This document shows positions 50,569-59,769 of a DNA stretch of 64,000 nt, piece by piece (positions within the stretch are counted from its first letter, which is position 1; each line of letters begins with the position of its first letter). The stretch spans positions 1 through 64,000 of the forward strand of contig CALGAW010000049.1 of the NCBI GenBank assembly GCA_937959115.1, written 5' to 3'. The stretch is from an uncultured Saprospiraceae bacterium. GTDB lineage: Bacteria; Bacteroidota; Bacteroidia; Chitinophagales; Saprospiraceae. The notes under the pieces were generated by a model. It saw only the letters and a list, made by a program, of their open reading frames with translations, was not told the origin of the DNA and ran no database searches. The position numbers were made by a program, and so were the translations under genes.

Positions 50569-52035
50569 TTAACCATTATTTAAGCTTTCTACTTTGGCTT
50601 GTGCTTCTCTTCTGTTTAATAGATCAAAGTTGATGAGTAGCGCGAGGTGAATGAAATAGAAGGCACCGACCTTATCGGTTTCAAGCAAATCATTGATAAT
50701 TAGGAAGGCGTCTATGATGATGAGACTTAGCAGGAGGCTCATAATGATAAGCTTACGTTGTTTATTGATGGTTCGATGATAAATTCGTTCGCCTATTACA
50801 AGAATGACCATTGTGAGCAATAGAAAGATCAAACACCCAGGAATACCTTGGTCGATCAAGACCATGAGATAATAGTTGTGTACCCCAGATTTATCTTTAT
50901 TATCACTGACATAGGTCTCAAAACTGCTTACAGTATATTTCTTATAAAAATTATAGAAGTTGCCCGGTCCAAATCCAAATGTTTTTTGATCTGCACTCAT
51001 ATGAATACCTGCTACCCACCTGTAGAGTCGCTCCATGGTAGAAAGGTCCTCCATTTTATAGGTGGCCTTAAACAGATCTTCCATGTTGTGGTGGGTGATT
51101 GTTTTTTCAAAATTGGGTGCATAATCCAAGTACTTGTTGTTCGTCGCCACATAAGTAATGAAGGCGAAAATGAGGATTAAGGCAACTGTAATAGCAGCCT
51201 TAATGAGACGAAACCGAATCACGAAATAGCTTGCAAAGGCCATCACCAAGGAAACATAAGCAGATCGAGTAAAGGAGAACTGGATGGCAATTAATAAAAT
51301 AAGACATCCGATGATGACAATCCACCAAATGAAGGACCACCTTTTATACCAAGTGGAAGCAACGATTGCAATTGGGAAAAACAAAGTCAATAGTGCAGCA
51401 TAGTTCACATGGTTTCGGTAAAATGGATGCATCGCCTTTCCTACCATCTCAAGCGAAATTCCGAACACACTTTGTCGGAATAATACATAAACTACTGTAA
51501 TCAATAATGGGATAAACACGGCCCAGAATACTTGCTTGAATTCGACTTCTGACTTGATCAGCAACCCAGTCAAAAATACAAAGGTGATGACATACCACAT
51601 TTTTGCTAAAAAGAACTTAATCGAAACAACAATTAGCTCCGAGTTAAGTACTGTTATGAGCATCCAACCCAAATGTAAAAACAGAAAAAGCATAATGCTA
51701 TGACGGAAGAAAGCACTGTCGATTTTTTTAACATTTTGGATGAGATACATTAGATAAACCAGCATTAATCCTATGATTAACGGTTCAGAAGGCAAGTCAG
51801 TGCCAAGACCATTAGCGAAGTAAACTTCAGTGGAAAACGGAATACATATCAGAAGTAAGAAGTATAGTTTTCGAAAATCTAGCAAGGCTAAATAAACAAT
51901 CAAAAATGCTGCTGGCAATAATAGAGGGAATGGACTACTTGTGATTGCATAGCCTGCAATACCGAGTATAACCAACAGCCCATAAAGACTGTAGATGATC
52001 GATGAAGATCGCTCTATTCCTTGAAATTTAAGCAT
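50569..52035 (-). CDS. O-antigen ligase / polymerase-like membrane protein (Wzy/WaaL)
   Basis: A 488-residue protein with about 12 transmembrane helices and the O-antigen ligase-type periplasmic loop containing WVAGIHMSADQKTFGFGPGNF (typical 'W..g......p..G.G.g.f') and HNYYLMVLIDQGIPGCLIFL (the conserved 'H...l..l...G..g'). It polymerises or ligates lipid-linked polysaccharide on the periplasmic side. The start is ATG 52035, overlapping the chain-length gene by 8 bases. It forms a wzx / wzz-wzy surface glycan set with the two genes upstream. Confidence 0.88.
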   Translation of the reverse strand: MLKFQGIERSSSIIYSLYGLLVILGIAGYAITSSPFPLLLPAAFLIVYLALLDFRKLYFLLLICIPFSTEVYFANGLGTDLPSEPLIIGLMLVYLMYLIQNVKKIDSAFFRHSIMLFLFLHLGWMLITVLNSELIVVSIKFFLAKMWYVITFVFLTGLLIKSEVEFKQVFWAVFIPLLITVVYVLFRQSVFGISLEMVGKAMHPFYRNHVNYAALLTLFFPIAIVASTWYKRWSFIWWIVIIGCLILLIAIQFSFTRSAYVSLVMAFASYFVIRFRLIKAAITVALILIFAFITYVATNNKYLDYAPNFEKTITHHNMEDLFKATYKMEDLSTMERLYRWVAGIHMSADQKTFGFGPGNFYNFYKKYTVSSFETYVSDNKDKSGVHNYYLMVLIDQGIPGCLIFLLLTMVILVIGERIYHRTINKQRKLIIMSLLLSLIIIDAFLIINDLLETDKVGAFYFIHLALLINFDLLNRREAQAKVESLNNG

Positions 52036-53152
52036 CTTTGAATGTGCGCTCCCAATCAACAGTTTTGTAATTCTCGAACAGTAATACGCCTAAAACGCTT
52101 AGAATAAGAGCAAAAAAGGCAGAACTCAGTACAAGGAAGGTTCGTTTTGGTCTAGACTTAATGATTGGAATGTTTGGAGGTTCTAGCACATAAACTGAAG
52201 AGATATTGGTGTTGTAAACAGTTTCTAGCTGGAAAAACCGATCTCTCAAAAACGATAATTCTTCAGACAAAAACTCTTGGCTTGTTTCCATTAATAAAAC
52301 CAATTCACGTCCTTGATTAAACTTGTTAATGTTAATGGTATTCCCACTATCCACATCCCCTTTCAATGCTTTAACTTGAGTTTCAAGCGCACCGATGAGC
52401 GTTTTCACTTTGGCTATAGAATCACGACGGGCGTTTCCTCCCATCGCAACTAACTTTCCTCTGTATTTGGCTAAGCCTGCTTCTGCAATCGTTATGGTTT
52501 CAGTTAATAGTTCTCTTTGCGTTTCTACATCTACAATACCAAATTTTTCCCTTGTTCTCATGAGGCTGTCTGATGCTCTGTTGTAGTTTTCTTGCTTAAC
52601 ATCAATCCGTTTTCGGTAGGCATCCATAATGATTTCCTCATTTCTCTTTGTCATTCGACGAACCAATTCATCTACTTTTCCAATCGTACTCCACAACATT
52701 TCATAGGCGTCTTTTGGATCCTTATCTTCTAAAGAAATCTCCAGTGCATCCTTTTCATTTTTCCGAACATTATAGTGTGTCAGGAAATTTAATTTAACAT
52801 AATGAAACGCTTTAGCATGCGTAGAATCAATATCATACCGCTCGTACAAGTTGTATTTTTTGTTTAAATACTGAACAATTTCATCTGATTCTGCGACCAT
52901 CATAATTCGGTTTAAATCAGCTGACTTTCCAAATATGTCAAGGGTTTCATCGGCATTACCGAAAAGGGCTCCTCTACTAGCTATCCTCAGGTTAGCAGGA
53001 TACAGCAGGGCAGATGAATTATAATAATTAGGCAACAGCAATACAATGATCGCAGTAAGGACAGTAATACCTAAAGTAGTTAACAATATCGTTTTGCGCC
53101 ATTTGAAGAGCACTTTCACAATATCCAACAATGATTCTTGCGCGTTATTCAT
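52028..53152 (-). CDS. Wzz-type polysaccharide chain-length determinant
   Basis: A 374-residue inner-membrane protein with one helix near each end (about 20-40 and 333-352) and a long periplasmic coiled-coil stretch (about 170-315), as in Wzz/PCP1 proteins. PNIPIIKSRPKRTFLVLSSA before the second helix is the Pro-rich family motif. No cytosolic kinase domain follows, so it is a chain-length regulator rather than a BY-kinase fusion. A -7 box 20 bases upstream makes it the first gene of a wzz-wzy unit. Confidence 0.9.
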   Translation of the reverse strand: MNNAQESLLDIVKVLFKWRKTILLTTLGITVLTAIIVLLLPNYYNSSALLYPANLRIASRGALFGNADETLDIFGKSADLNRIMMVAESDEIVQYLNKKYNLYERYDIDSTHAKAFHYVKLNFLTHYNVRKNEKDALEISLEDKDPKDAYEMLWSTIGKVDELVRRMTKRNEEIIMDAYRKRIDVKQENYNRASDSLMRTREKFGIVDVETQRELLTETITIAEAGLAKYRGKLVAMGGNARRDSIAKVKTLIGALETQVKALKGDVDSGNTININKFNQGRELVLLMETSQEFLSEELSFLRDRFFQLETVYNTNISSVYVLEPPNIPIIKSRPKRTFLVLSSAFFALILSVLGVLLFENYKTVDWERTFKDA

Positions 53153-53171
53153 AGAGATGTCGTTAGCGGTG

Positions 53172-53179
53172 CAAAGGTA
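53172..53179 (-). promoter_or_regulatory. -7 promoter box of the wzz-wzy unit
   Basis: Minus-strand TACCTTTG, an exact TAnnTTTG, 20 bases before the ATG at 53152 and downstream of the wzx stop. It allows wzz-wzy to be transcribed apart from wzx. Confidence 0.5.
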
Positions 53180-53211
53180 AAAATAAATTGGAAATTCTTG
53201 TTGGGTTTATT

Positions 53212-54660
53212 TTAATTTGACGTTTGATAAATTTCACGTAGTTCTTTTAGATCAATTAGCTTTAACAATATCGCAAGCAGAAGACTAGCAAATCCTCCTA
53301 GGAGTAGTGTCCAAATCCATAGAAAAGGTAATTGCGAAACATAATAAAAAACACCCGTTACTGCAATTAGGAAACCTATTGCTCTTGCTAACAATGACAG
53401 ATTGAGCTGTAACTTAAATATTCGAAAAACAAGCCCCCACTGACCAATAGCCACTAGGAATTGTGTAAAAACAGTTGCGATAGCTGCCCCTTCCGCTTTG
53501 AATTTACCGATTAAAACAAAATTGAGTATTACATTCAGAATAGTCCCACATAAGGCAACGACGTTCAATCCATATAAACTCCCATTGGCGCTAAGGAGCG
53601 TTCCGTTGACATAACTCATGCCCATTGCTACGAAGGAAAACATTAGAATTCCGAGTATCCGGCCCCAGTAAACTGTTGCATCGTCATAGAGTAATTCCAT
53701 AATTGGGACCTGATAAAACCAACACAGCATTGCCGTAGTTAGGGATATCACAAATAATATTTTGAACCCAAGATTCTGCAATCCGATAATCGACTGCCCA
53801 TCATTGATTAGTTTTGAAAACATGGGCAGCAATAAACCAGCCATCAGAAACCCAATCATATTGCTAGCATCGAGTAGCCTGTAGGCTGCAGCGTAGATTC
53901 CAGCTTGTTCATTGCCGTCTGGGAGCAGTCGTTCTAGCATCACTTGATCTATTCTAGTGAAAATCCCTGCTAGGAACACCGTGAGCGCATAGGGATAACT
54001 CTTTTTTAGGATTAACAGTAAAAATGGCCAGCTAAACGTTAGTTTCAATCGATAATTGACCTTTGGCATAATCCACATAAACGCTAGTAGTACAGTTATA
54101 GCGTAGGAAAGTGTTTGCGCATAGACAAAGTTCTGAATACTGAAATAATCTGAAAAGGGTGGCACCCACAGCAGTAGTCCACAGAACAAAATCATCAGTA
54201 ACTTATCAAGTGCGGAGAAAAAGCTGTCCGTCTTGTAGTAATGCAGCCCACTAATATTGGAGCGAAGGTAATAAATCATAGAGATCAACACCTGATTAAA
54301 CGCAAGAAACACCAATATTCTAAACTGAACACTATCATATCCTATAAACCAACCAATCCCTAGGGTGATAAGCAAATAAATACCGCCTAGCATGAATTTT
54401 AGCACGAGAATATTCGGCAAGTACTTCTTTAGTAATTGCTCATGCTGCGCGATATTCCGATTATTAAACAACTGAATACCAAAATCATTGATGATTTGCA
54501 GCAGGTAGGAAAAACTCAACAAGGAGGCATACCACCCACCATAAACCTCAGCACCAACCATATTCTGCACTGTACGATCAATTCCAAAAATATAAAATGG
54601 CTTGATCAACAGGTTAATGGAGATCAGGAATACCAAATTTATAAGGAAGGAGCGTTTCAA
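53212..54660 (-). CDS. Wzx-like lipid-linked oligosaccharide flippase
   Basis: A 482-residue MOP-superfamily (polysaccharide export, PST) protein with about 12-14 transmembrane helices, for example LILKKSYPYALTVFLAGIFT and MLERLLPDGNEQAGIYAAAY, the latter resembling the 'gxyxaAyrl' loop of Wzx proteins. It would flip undecaprenyl-linked repeat units across the inner membrane before Wzy/Wzz. The start is a TTG at 54660, with no nearby ATG and no good ribosome site, so the exact N-terminus is uncertain. Downstream of the par genes. Confidence 0.88.
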   Translation of the reverse strand: MKRSFLINLVFLISINLLIKPFYIFGIDRTVQNMVGAEVYGGWYASLLSFSYLLQIINDFGIQLFNNRNIAQHEQLLKKYLPNILVLKFMLGGIYLLITLGIGWFIGYDSVQFRILVFLAFNQVLISMIYYLRSNISGLHYYKTDSFFSALDKLLMILFCGLLLWVPPFSDYFSIQNFVYAQTLSYAITVLLAFMWIMPKVNYRLKLTFSWPFLLLILKKSYPYALTVFLAGIFTRIDQVMLERLLPDGNEQAGIYAAAYRLLDASNMIGFLMAGLLLPMFSKLINDGQSIIGLQNLGFKILFVISLTTAMLCWFYQVPIMELLYDDATVYWGRILGILMFSFVAMGMSYVNGTLLSANGSLYGLNVVALCGTILNVILNFVLIGKFKAEGAAIATVFTQFLVAIGQWGLVFRIFKLQLNLSLLARAIGFLIAVTGVFYYVSQLPFLWIWTLLLGGFASLLLAILLKLIDLKELREIYQTSN

Positions 54661-54845
54661 ATAATGATTAATTATTAATGTTTAATCGTTAATATTTTTA
54701 TAAAGGTATTAATAATTGTTATTCTTATTTGAACACAATTGAACGCACTAATATTGAGTTGAACCCTAAAAATTACTGTCGAATAGAAATTTAATCAGAA
54801 GGGCAGAGTAACGTTCAGCAAGAAGGGAGCATTAATAAATAACAA

Positions 54846-55310
54846 TTATTTTTCTTCCTTCTTCTTTTCGATGTATTCTGCGATGAGCTCGCCTACGATA
54901 TCACGGACTCTAGCCTTTTCTAATTTGGCGATGTGTTTGAGCTCGTCGATGCTATTTTCATCGAAGGTAAAGGAGATTCTTTTTTTCTTAGATTTGTCTA
55001 CAAGTTTCCCTGTTTCGATGGTGCTTCTGATGAGGGAATCCAGTCCAAAATTTGGTTTTGTTCTTCGCTTAATGGTAGATCCACCGTCTTTTGTGTTATT
55101 TTTCGCTTCTTTGACGACTTCTTCTACGGCATCCTGAAAGAAAATATCTAAGTTATTAGAAAAGCTTTTTCGCGGTCCTGATTTTGTTTGTTGAGTAGCG
55201 ACTGCCGTCTGCTTTTTCTGCACAGATTCAGTTTCCTTTATAGGACTTTCGTCACCAAACAAAGCGTCTAATCCTAAGGAAAATTTCTTTTTATTTTTAT
55301 TCTTATTCAT
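54846..55310 (-). CDS. ParA partner with GLDxL motifs and ribbon-helix-helix domain
   Basis: A 154-residue basic protein 22 bases after parA. Its N-terminus KKFSLGLDALFGDESP resembles the start of ParB proteins (GKGLDALLGD), the peptide that activates ParA ATPase. A similar motif recurs twice: SNNLDIFFQDA (about 52-61) and NFGLDSLIRST (about 88-97). Instead of the ParB nuclease fold and HTH, the C-terminus (about 110-148, RISFTFDENSIDELKHIAKL ... RDIVGELIAEYIEK) is a ribbon-helix-helix DNA-binding domain. It is probably the centromere-binding or adaptor partner of this ParA. No canonical ParB is present here. Confidence 0.7.
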   Translation of the reverse strand: MNKNKNKKKFSLGLDALFGDESPIKETESVQKKQTAVATQQTKSGPRKSFSNNLDIFFQDAVEEVVKEAKNNTKDGGSTIKRRTKPNFGLDSLIRSTIETGKLVDKSKKKRISFTFDENSIDELKHIAKLEKARVRDIVGELIAEYIEKKKEEK

Positions 55311-55332
55311 TCTAATGTGCTAATTCAACAAA

Positions 55333-56094
55333 TTATACTTCAACAACCTCCATACGCTCGACTATTTCTCTAGAAAGAGCAAGGTAATCTTTTGCACCGT
55401 TGCTTCGTTTGTTGTAGCTAAAGATATCTTGCCCAGAAGCTGGAGCCTCCGCCAGTGCTACATTATCTCGAATAAACGTTTTAAATACTCGATCACCGAA
55501 GTGTTTTTGAATGGTTTCTACAACATCTCTATTCAGTACTTTTCTAGAATCATACATCGTGGGAATCACGCCACCAATTGTCAGTTTTTTATTCAGTCTG
55601 AAGCGTACTTTATCCACCACCTGCTTGATCTTTACGAGTCCTTGCAATGCTAAGAACTGAGTTTGTAGCGGGATCATAACTGTATGACTAGAAGTCAGTG
55701 CATTCAATGTTAATAGGCCAAGGGATGGTGGACAATCGATAATGATATAATCGTAATTAAGTAAATGTGGATCGATGAGTTCTCTTAGGATAAATTCTCT
55801 ACCCGCTTCATTGATCAGTTCCATTTCTGCTCCGCTTAAATCAAGTGAGCTGGTAACAATATCAAATCCTTCTCTGTATTCGATTGGTTCTAGTTCAGCT
55901 TCGCCTCTCATTGATTCGTAGATGGTTACTTTTGGTCTGCCGAGTCCCAGCGAAAGGGTTAGATTTGCTTGAGGGTCAAGGTCAATCAACAGTACACGTC
56001 TACCTAATTCTACCAGCCCTGCACCAATACTGATTGCACTGGTCGTCTTACCTACTCCTCCTTTGTGGTTCAACAGGGATATAACAAATGCCAT
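55333..56094 (-). CDS. parA: ParA/Soj-family partition ATPase
   Basis: A 253-residue deviant Walker ATPase. Motif A LNHKGGVGKTTSAISIG with the signature Lys, A' LLIDLDPQANLTLSLGLG, B YIIIDCPPSLGLLTLNAL. There is no N-terminal HTH, so it is Soj-like. Chromosomal ParA proteins move ParB-DNA complexes or other cargo over the nucleoid. Its partner just downstream is not a normal ParB. Leads a two-gene minus-strand unit; upstream lies the structured gene-free region before radA. Confidence 0.93.
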   Translation of the reverse strand: MAFVISLLNHKGGVGKTTSAISIGAGLVELGRRVLLIDLDPQANLTLSLGLGRPKVTIYESMRGEAELEPIEYREGFDIVTSSLDLSGAEMELINEAGREFILRELIDPHLLNYDYIIIDCPPSLGLLTLNALTSSHTVMIPLQTQFLALQGLVKIKQVVDKVRFRLNKKLTIGGVIPTMYDSRKVLNRDVVETIQKHFGDRVFKTFIRDNVALAEAPASGQDIFSYNKRSNGAKDYLALSREIVERMEVVEV

Positions 56095-56378
56095 ATTTTT
56101 TTAATTATTTGAAATTCAGACAACTATCTAAAATCTTGTCGATAATAATATATAGCTGCACAATTATACAAAGATGCACTTTTTTGAGTGTAGATGAAAC
56201 TCGAAATGTTAATAATTATCAACATTATGTGGAAAATCTATAAAAACGAACTTTAAAATGATATTGCCTCGTTTTAAAAGAATTAGCTGATTTAATTTTG
56301 ATATACAAAATTCGAGTTGTACTGTTATTTTTTTTGGATAGAGAAAGCAAAAAACCACTAATTCACAAAACAGCACAT

Positions 56379-56413
56379 AAAAAAACAGGGCTCACATAAA
56401 TGCGATGCCCTGT
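56379..56413 (-). terminator. Rho-independent terminator on the minus strand
   Basis: ACAGGGC (56385-56391) pairs with GCCCTGT (56407-56413) around a 15-base loop; on the minus strand it is followed by seven T (56385-56379). No minus-strand protein gene lies before it, so it ends a non-coding transcript or a read-through from the radA side. Confidence 0.7.
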
Positions 56414-56600
56414 AACCCCAAAAAAACAATATAAAACTATGTTACTATCCAAAACAGCTTGCTTAAGGCTGCTTCCCAATTTATCCGTAATTTGATCGGA
56501 AATTTTAAGGAGAAGCTTCGTTTAAGCTCCTTTTAAATTGCCTCGTTATTTCCTAAATACACACTTTTGACGAGGCTATATCTAAAAGTCACACGCAAGA
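56379..56600 (-). ncRNA. Candidate structured small RNA upstream of parA/radA
   Basis: A gene-free 220-base stretch with five stems: GCCTCGT/ACGAGGC (56540-56576), AAGGAG/CTCCTT (56507-56532), TCCG/CGGA (56484-56500), CAGC/GCTG (56455-56471) and the terminator (56379-56413). Reading towards the terminator puts the RNA on the minus strand, with a weak TATCTTGC box near 56600 as a possible promoter. Alternative: on the plus strand an 18-codon leucine-rich peptide (56439-56495) precedes the AAGGAG/CTCCTT hairpin plus TTTT, which would look like an attenuator before radA. Which is right cannot be decided by eye. Confidence 0.4.
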
Positions 56601-56688
56601 TATACTTTTTTTTTAAAAAAAACACTTTTTTTATTTCTCTTACATTAAAATATTCCTCAAAAAGCACTGTTATTACTGATTTTACTGT

Positions 56689-56696
56689 TAATTTTG
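56689..56696 (+). promoter_or_regulatory. -7 promoter box of radA
   Basis: TAATTTTG, an exact TAnnTTTG, seven bases before the ATG at 56704. The predicted leader is at most about three bases, so the mRNA would be leaderless or nearly so. Confidence 0.5.
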
Positions 56697-56703
56697 AATT
56701 GAA

Positions 56704-58074
56704 ATGGCGAAAGTAAAAATATCTTTTTTTTGTAAAAATTGTGGAAATGCTTCCCCTAAATGGGTCGGAAAATGCCCTTCATGTAACGAGTGGAACACTT
56801 ATGTTGAAGAAGTAATTTCTAAAAAAGAAAGCACACCAACTCCAAGATCTTGGACCAATACGGAACAAAAAACAATTGTACCGATTCCCCTTCAAGAAGT
56901 GCAAGGTGGCAAAACACTCAGAATGCCAACTCCAGATAAAGAACTCAATCGAGTTTTGGGCGGTGGCATTGTAGCAGGATCAGTTATATTAATAGGTGGA
57001 CAACCAGGTATCGGTAAATCAACCCTCATCCTTCAAACTGCACTTAGACTTAAGCACAAAATCCTCTACGTTACTGGGGAGGAAAGCGAGGAACAGATTA
57101 AAATGCGTGCAGAACGAATTGGTATAAGTAATCAATCTTGTTATATCATCACAGAAACCGACACCCAAAAATTGTTTAAACAGTTCGCTCAACTTCAGCC
57201 AGAGCTCCTAGTGATCGATTCTATCCAAACATTATCTTCTCCCTTTTTAGAATCACCGCAAGGAAGTGTCTCCCAAATCCGAGAATGTGCTGGGCAACTG
57301 CAACGCCTTGCTAAAGAAACAGGAGTGCCTGTCATCGTCATTGGACACATCACAAAGGAAGGCTCCATTGCAGGTCCAAAGCTCCTAGAACACATCGTTG
57401 ACACCGTCCTTCAATTTGAAGGCGATCAACATTACACCTATCGGATTTTGAGAACCATCAAAAACAGATATGGATCAACAGCTGAACTCGGCATCTACGA
57501 AATGAGAGCGGATGGCCTTCGAGAAGTTAGTAATCCGTCTGAACTCCTACTCAACCAAAAAGAAGAGGAACTAAGCGGAAGCGCCGTATGTGCCACCCTT
57601 GAAGGCATTCGCCCCATGCTAGTAGAAACCCAAGCCCTTGTCAGCACAGCAGTTTATGGCAATCCGCAACGTTCTGCTAACGGATTTGATATGAGAAGAC
57701 TCAGTATGCTACTCGCCGTACTCGAAAAACGCTGTGGTTTTCAGTTTGGGCTAAATGACGTGTTTCTCAACATCGCGGGTGGATTAAAAATTGATGATCC
57801 TGCCATCGATCTAGCCGTCGTCTCTGCACTCGTTTCTTCCTTGCAGGACATCGTAGTCCCCGGTAATTTCTGCTTCGCAGGTGAAGTTGGATTGAGTGGT
57901 GAAATTCGTGCCGTCACTCGCATTGACCAAAGAATTCAGGAAGCGGATCGACTTGGTTTCAAGGAAATTTTTATTTCTAAGTATAATTTAAAAGGATTAG
58001 ATCAATCTAAATACGCCATTAAAATAAATACGGTAGCAAAAGTAGATGAACTTGCAGAACAATTGTTTGGCTAA
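56704..58074 (+). CDS. radA: DNA repair protein RadA (Sms)
   Basis: A 456-residue RecA-like helicase/branch-migration factor. N-terminal C4 zinc finger FFCKNCGN ... GKCPSCNEWNT, Walker A IGGQPGIGKSTLILQ, the RadA-specific KNRYGSTAE motif, Walker B LLVIDSIQTL, and a C-terminal Lon-protease-like domain (about 290-456, LSGSAVCATLEG to GLSGEIRAVTRIDQRIQEA). All marks are intact and length is normal. It is transcribed from its own near-leaderless promoter. Confidence 0.96.
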   Translation: MAKVKISFFCKNCGNASPKWVGKCPSCNEWNTYVEEVISKKESTPTPRSWTNTEQKTIVPIPLQEVQGGKTLRMPTPDKELNRVLGGGIVAGSVILIGGQPGIGKSTLILQTALRLKHKILYVTGEESEEQIKMRAERIGISNQSCYIITETDTQKLFKQFAQLQPELLVIDSIQTLSSPFLESPQGSVSQIRECAGQLQRLAKETGVPVIVIGHITKEGSIAGPKLLEHIVDTVLQFEGDQHYTYRILRTIKNRYGSTAELGIYEMRADGLREVSNPSELLLNQKEEELSGSAVCATLEGIRPMLVETQALVSTAVYGNPQRSANGFDMRRLSMLLAVLEKRCGFQFGLNDVFLNIAGGLKIDDPAIDLAVVSALVSSLQDIVVPGNFCFAGEVGLSGEIRAVTRIDQRIQEADRLGFKEIFISKYNLKGLDQSKYAIKINTVAKVDELAEQLFG

Positions 58075-58131
58075 AAAATTCGAATTCACCTTGTTTTAAA
58101 GGGAATTTACGACATTTCAGATTTAATGTGT

Positions 58132-58139
58132 TATTTTTG
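58132..58139 (+). promoter_or_regulatory. -7 promoter box of the M28 peptidase gene
   Basis: TATTTTTG, exact TAnnTTTG, 31 bases before the ATG at 58171. No perfect -33 element at the expected distance. Confidence 0.45.
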
Positions 58140-58170
58140 TACTCTTTAATACAATCTATAAAATTGGGCT

Positions 58171-59649
58171 ATGAATAAAATAATAAGCGTTTTGTTGATC
58201 TCGCTGATGGGAATGACTCTAAATGCACAAAAGAGTGATAAGGCTATCGTAAAAAAGAATTATGATGCTCAATCAATGAAACGCCATGTTTATTATCTGG
58301 CCTCAGATGAATTAAAAGGTAGAAATACGCCTTCAGTAGGGCAGGAACTTGCGGCCCAATACATTAAAAAGGAGTTTGTTCAGTATGGAGTAAAACCTGT
58401 TGCCGGATCCTACTTTCAAGATGTGCCCATGCGTTTGGCAAAACCGATGGCGGAAGGCAATATCAAGATCGGTGAAAAATCACTCAATTTTCCTAAGGAC
58501 TTCATTATGATGGATGCAGAAAACGTGGCCATGGATGGGGAACTTGTTTTTGTGAATTACGGAACTGCAGAAGATTATAAAACGGTAGCAAATGTAGAAG
58601 GTAAGATCGCCGTCATGTTATGTGGTTCGAAATCGGAATCTAACCCACGAATGTGGTTTAGAATGACGGATGAGAAACAGCAGCTAGCAAAAGAACAAGG
58701 GGCAATCGGAGTCATAGAACTGTTTCACTCTACACGTTTTCCATGGAAATATATTGCTGGTCGAGTAAGCAAACCCCAAGTAGTTATTGATGTGTCTGCA
58801 AATAAAATGGGTGCCCTACCTCACTTTTGGGTAAATGCTTCTGAAGCAGAAATCGTGAACTTATTTAAACAACCTTCAACAGTAAATATTGAGACAAAAG
58901 GTATTGACAATAATCGCTTTAATGTGAAGAATGTGGTTGGAATGGTAGAAGGAACTGACCCTAAACTAAAAGAGGAATACATTATCTATTCTGCTCATTA
59001 CGATCATGTAGGCGTTGGTGCTCCTGATGCTCGAGGCGATAGTATTTACAATGGTGCCCGTGACAATGCTGCGGGTACTGCTGCTGTGCTAAATGCAGCA
59101 GCAAACATTGCAAAACACCCGACGAAGCGATCCGCTCTTTTTGTATTGTTTACAGGAGAAGAAAAAGGCCTGTTGGGCAGCTCTCATTTTGTCGACAATG
59201 CCCCAGTACCGTTAGAGAAAATTGCTTATTGCTTTAACATTGACGGGGCAGGGTACAACGACACCAAAGTGATTACGGTAATCGGCTTAGAACGTACAAC
59301 AGTGCGCAATCATTTTGAAACTGCATGCAAAACCTTTAAGCTGAAAGCAATTCAAGACAAAATGCCTGAACAAAACCTGTTTGACCGTTCTGACAATGTA
59401 AATTTTGCTAGAAAAGGTATTCCTGCACCTACATTCAGCCTCGGAATCACATCGTTTGATGATGAAATCATCAAGTACTACCACCAAGCTGGTGACAATC
59501 CCAATACCATGGATTATAAGTACTTAACAAAGTACTGCAAATCCTTCATTTATGCGGGTCGTTTGATTGCCAATGATCCTGCAAAACACTTTTGGGTGAA
59601 GGGTGATAAGTATTATGATGCTGGTGTGAAATTGTATGGTCAGCCTTAG
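58171..59649 (+). CDS. Secreted M28-family zinc aminopeptidase
   Basis: A 492-residue exported metallopeptidase: signal peptide MNKIISVLLISLMGMTLNAQ, an inserted PA-like domain (about 100-240), and the M28 catalytic domain with zinc ligands His in IYSAHYDHVGVG, bridging Asp in NGARDNAAGTAAVL, catalytic Glu pair FTGEEKGLLGS, Asp in NIDGAGYND, and a late His in IKYYHQAGD. It probably trims N-terminal residues from peptides in the periplasm or at the cell surface. No C-terminal sorting domain. A DUF6157 gene follows on the same strand. Confidence 0.93.
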   Translation: MNKIISVLLISLMGMTLNAQKSDKAIVKKNYDAQSMKRHVYYLASDELKGRNTPSVGQELAAQYIKKEFVQYGVKPVAGSYFQDVPMRLAKPMAEGNIKIGEKSLNFPKDFIMMDAENVAMDGELVFVNYGTAEDYKTVANVEGKIAVMLCGSKSESNPRMWFRMTDEKQQLAKEQGAIGVIELFHSTRFPWKYIAGRVSKPQVVIDVSANKMGALPHFWVNASEAEIVNLFKQPSTVNIETKGIDNNRFNVKNVVGMVEGTDPKLKEEYIIYSAHYDHVGVGAPDARGDSIYNGARDNAAGTAAVLNAAANIAKHPTKRSALFVLFTGEEKGLLGSSHFVDNAPVPLEKIAYCFNIDGAGYNDTKVITVIGLERTTVRNHFETACKTFKLKAIQDKMPEQNLFDRSDNVNFARKGIPAPTFSLGITSFDDEIIKYYHQAGDNPNTMDYKYLTKYCKSFIYAGRLIANDPAKHFWVKGDKYYDAGVKLYGQP

Positions 59650-59769
59650 AAGGGAATATCGAATACCAAATGAAGAATGAATTATGGAGGAAGGAAAGGG
59701 ATTAAGAAAGAAAATTCAACCTTATACAAAACGGATACCTGTGATTTAATTCATCAATCATTAAAGACA

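Noticed and set aside
56379-56600. Minus-strand GGAAGCAGCC resembles the conserved end of the SRP RNA domain IV
   Set aside because: The matching 5' half and GNRA/GGAA tetraloop stem are absent upstream, so the fold of SRP RNA cannot form.
54846-56703. Chromosome replication origin near parA
   Set aside because: No dnaA, gidA or rpmH nearby and no cluster of DnaA boxes was seen; the partner is not a normal ParB and no parS-like 16-mer palindrome was noticed.
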